From: Deltaproteobacteria bacterium
GTDB lineage: Bacteria > Myxococcota > B64-G9
Assembly (NCBI GenBank): GCA_030591745.1
Contig: JAUVAM010000167.1
Location: 1 to 7,520 of the forward strand
DNA: 7,520 bases
Reading direction: 5' to 3'
Positions 5,560 through 7,520 of this stretch are shown here, in pieces. Below the pieces are notes generated by a model, which had not been told where the DNA came from, did not search any database, and saw nothing but the letters and a program-made list of their open reading frames with translations. A program made the position numbers and the translations under genes. The first letter of the stretch is position 1. Each line of letters begins with the position of its first letter.

Positions 5560-5566
5560 TGCCAAG

Positions 5567-7465
5567 ATGGGCAAGACACAGTTCGCCAAGATTATCGAAA
5601 GCCACGTAGGTGATGGTTCATCAAAGGCCGGAGAAGAGATCGGCCTGGTCATCGATCAGTGCCTGACCCAGGACTCGACCGGCACCATGGCTTGGTTGGA
5701 GTTCGAGGCTTTGGGTTTGGATAAGGTCCGGGCTTCCCTGGTGGTGTCCTACAATGATCACACCTCTTTGTCCTTCAAGGGCGAGTCCACCGACGATCAC
5801 ATGTTCTTGCAGACCGCGGCTTCCCACTTTGGCGCCATCTATTCCAAGGCGGGCAATGGGGTTTGCCACCAGGTGCATTACGAACGCTACGGCATTCCGG
5901 GGCAGACCTTGTTGGGATCGGATTCTCATACCCCCACGGGCGGCGGCCTGGGTATGTTGGCCATCGGCGCGGGCGGCATGGATGTCGCCGTGGCCATGGG
6001 CGGCGGGTATTTCTATATGAAGGTGCCCAAGGTGATGGAGATCAAGCTGACGGGCAAGCTCAAGTGGGGGGTTTCAGCCAAGGACGTGATCCTGCATATC
6101 TTGCGCAAGATCTCGGTCAAGGGCGGCGTGGGCTATGTCCTGGAATACACGGGCTCAGGCTTGGAGACCCTCTCCGTGCCAGAGCGGGCCACCATCACCA
6201 ACATGGGGGCCGAGACCGGCGCGACTTCCTCGCTTTTCCCTTCGGATCAGATCACCCGCGAGTTTTTGGCGCGACAAGGTCGCGAGAAGGACTTCGTCGA
6301 GCTCGCCGCTGATCCGGATGCGGAATACGACGAAAGCATGGAAGTGGATTTGTCGAAGGTCGAACCCCTGGTGGCCATGACCGGCATGCCGGACAATGTT
6401 AAAGATATGACTGAAGTGGCCGGCACCCATCTGGACCAGGTTGTCATCGGCAGTTGCACCAACGGTGGCTACCGGGATCTGCGGATCGCTGCCGACATGT
6501 TGCGCGGCAAGCAGGTGGCCAAATCCCTGGACTGCATTCTCACTCCCGGATCGCGGCAGGTCGAGCAAATGCTCTTGGCCGATGGCAGCGCCGCAGCCTT
6601 AGTCAAGGCAGGGGTGCGCTTCATAGAGCCGGGCTGCAACGCATGCATCGGCATCGGCTTCGTGCCGGGCACGGGCCACCTGTCCCTGCGAACGGTCAAC
6701 CGCAACTGGGTTGGACGAGGCGGCACCAATAAGGGCTTTCTGGCTCTGTCCAGCGTGGAGACGGCCGTCGCTTCGGCTTTGGCGGGCCACATCGCCGATC
6801 CGCGCAAGCTGCCCGAGGTTGCGTTCGAAGAGACCGATTACGTGATCGATGATCTCCTGCTGCTTGCGCCCGAAGGGCCGGGGGTGGAAATCCGCCGGAG
6901 TCCGAACATCGTGGCCATGAAGGGCCAGGTTCCACCTGCCGAGGTGCTTGGGGGGCCGGTTTTGCTCAAAGTGGGTGATGGCATTTCCACTGACGACATC
7001 CTGCCGGCCGGACCCATGACGCAGCACTTGCGGTCCAACCTGCCGGAGATTTCCAAGTTTGTCTTTCATTACGAGGACAAGACTTTTCCGGAGAGAGCCG
7101 CGGAAATCATGGGCGGCTTCATCGTGGGCGGCGACAACTACGGGCAGGGCTCATCGAGGGAGCACGCGGCCTTGGGGCCCTTCCAGTTGGGCATCAAGGC
7201 TGTGCTCGCCAAGAGCTTTGCACGCATCCACTGCGCCAACCTGGTCAACACCGGCATCCTGCCTGTCGAATGCGACACCGCACAGATAGACCTGGCGGAT
7301 GAACTGGAGATCGACATCTCCAATTTGGCTCATGACAAAAAGCTGCTCGTGCGCAACGTGACCAAAAAAACCGAGATTCCGGCCACGCCCATCGTTACCG
7401 AGCGGCAGGTGGAGATGCTCAAGGCGGGCGGGCTTCTGGCTTACACCAAGAAAATGGCGCAGTAA
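5567..7465 (+). CDS. Aconitate hydratase (aconitase, Aquifex-type)
   Basis: A 632-residue enzyme that interconverts citrate and isocitrate through cis-aconitate with a [4Fe-4S] cluster, in the oxidative or reductive citric acid cycle. The cluster cysteines are C297 (GSCTNG), C357 and C360 (PGCNAC). Other signatures are LTQDSTGTMA (33-42), GSDSHTP (117-123), the ISTDDILPAG swivel-domain motif (473-482) and GSSREHAALGP (528-538), which holds catalytic and substrate-binding residues. The catalytic domains lie before about residue 410 and the swivel domain after about 460 on one chain, unlike the two-subunit LeuC/LeuD enzymes. The length fits the short putative-aconitase group rather than the roughly 890-residue AcnA/AcnB. 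The ATG at 5567 is chosen from its ribosome binding site and family N-terminus; 5534 (MSAS) is possible. The next gene starts 31 bases on, so they probably form an operon. Confidence 0.93.
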   Translation: MGKTQFAKIIESHVGDGSSKAGEEIGLVIDQCLTQDSTGTMAWLEFEALGLDKVRASLVVSYNDHTSLSFKGESTDDHMFLQTAASHFGAIYSKAGNGVCHQVHYERYGIPGQTLLGSDSHTPTGGGLGMLAIGAGGMDVAVAMGGGYFYMKVPKVMEIKLTGKLKWGVSAKDVILHILRKISVKGGVGYVLEYTGSGLETLSVPERATITNMGAETGATSSLFPSDQITREFLARQGREKDFVELAADPDAEYDESMEVDLSKVEPLVAMTGMPDNVKDMTEVAGTHLDQVVIGSCTNGGYRDLRIAADMLRGKQVAKSLDCILTPGSRQVEQMLLADGSAAALVKAGVRFIEPGCNACIGIGFVPGTGHLSLRTVNRNWVGRGGTNKGFLALSSVETAVASALAGHIADPRKLPEVAFEETDYVIDDLLLLAPEGPGVEIRRSPNIVAMKGQVPPAEVLGGPVLLKVGDGISTDDILPAGPMTQHLRSNLPEISKFVFHYEDKTFPERAAEIMGGFIVGGDNYGQGSSREHAALGPFQLGIKAVLAKSFARIHCANLVNTGILPVECDTAQIDLADELEIDISNLAHDKKLLVRNVTKKTEIPATPIVTERQVEMLKAGGLLAYTKKMAQ

Positions 7466-7482
7466 ACCCACTCAAAGGGAAC

Positions 7483-7488
7483 GGAGAG
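7483..7488 (+). promoter_or_regulatory. Ribosome binding site of the gene cut by the right edge
   Basis: GGAGAG ends 8 bases before the ATG at 7497. This spacing supports that ATG as a real start although only eight codons are visible. Confidence 0.6.
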
Positions 7489-7496
7489 AAATCAAG

Positions 7497-7520
7497 ATGG
7501 CCAGAAAAGGCATTCGTGAA
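7497..7520 (+). CDS. Start of a gene, possibly ATP-citrate lyase citrate-binding subunit
   Basis: Only eight residues are visible (MARKGIRE) before the window ends. A GGAGAG site and a 31-base gap after aconitase make it a credible second gene of the same operon. The start resembles the N-terminus of ATP-citrate lyase A-type subunits (plant ACLA begins MARKKIREYD), and citrate metabolism fits next to aconitase. ATP-citrate lyase makes acetyl-CoA and oxaloacetate from citrate, a key step of the reductive citric acid cycle. With so few residues this is a suggestion; another citric-acid-cycle gene is also possible. Confidence 0.4.

Noticed and set aside
5357..5566. Extension of aconitase to a TTG at 5357, adding about 70 residues
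   Set aside because: The extension matches no aconitase N-terminus, is less G+C-rich than the gene, overlaps promoter-like boxes and inverted repeats, and the ATG at 5567 has a good ribosome binding site.

Overview
The window holds nine recognisable genes, two of them cut by its edges. G+C is moderately high, and the larger spacers are visibly less G+C-rich than the genes. The gene content (an Aquifex-type aconitase, SsnA, tryptophanase, a single-domain response regulator, a V4R sensor protein and a TPR/zinc-finger protein) suggests an anaerobic or facultative bacterium, perhaps of the former Deltaproteobacteria (Desulfobacterota/Myxococcota-like). That placement is an inference from style and content; no rRNA or other phylogenetic marker is present.

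Left edge (1-337): the 5' part of a minus-strand gene resembling IS200/REP-type Y1 transposases, followed by a 164-base non-coding stretch with a perfect 19-base palindrome (277-295).

Centre (338-5245, all minus strand, read right to left): an SsnA-type aminohydrolase with its own promoter. Then come a tryptophanase, preceded by a second sigma-70-like promoter, and four downstream genes: a V4R small-molecule sensor domain (ATGA overlap with tryptophanase), a CheY-like receiver, a TPR protein ending in a ClpX-type C4 zinc finger, and a small exported cysteine-rich basic protein. Spacings are 25 bases or less, or overlaps, so tryptophanase and these four genes look like one transcript. Tryptophanase makes indole, pyruvate and ammonia from tryptophan. 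A coupled V4R protein, whose relatives bind phenolic aromatics, raises the idea of a local indole sensing and signalling module; this is the most interesting idea here, and it is a hypothesis.

Right (5246-7520, plus strand): a divergent regulatory region, an aconitate hydratase with a long structured 5' leader, and the first eight codons of a gene whose start resembles the citrate-binding subunit of ATP-citrate lyase. If that is right, this is a citrate-metabolism operon. No tRNA, rRNA, CRISPR array or convincing intrinsic terminator was seen.
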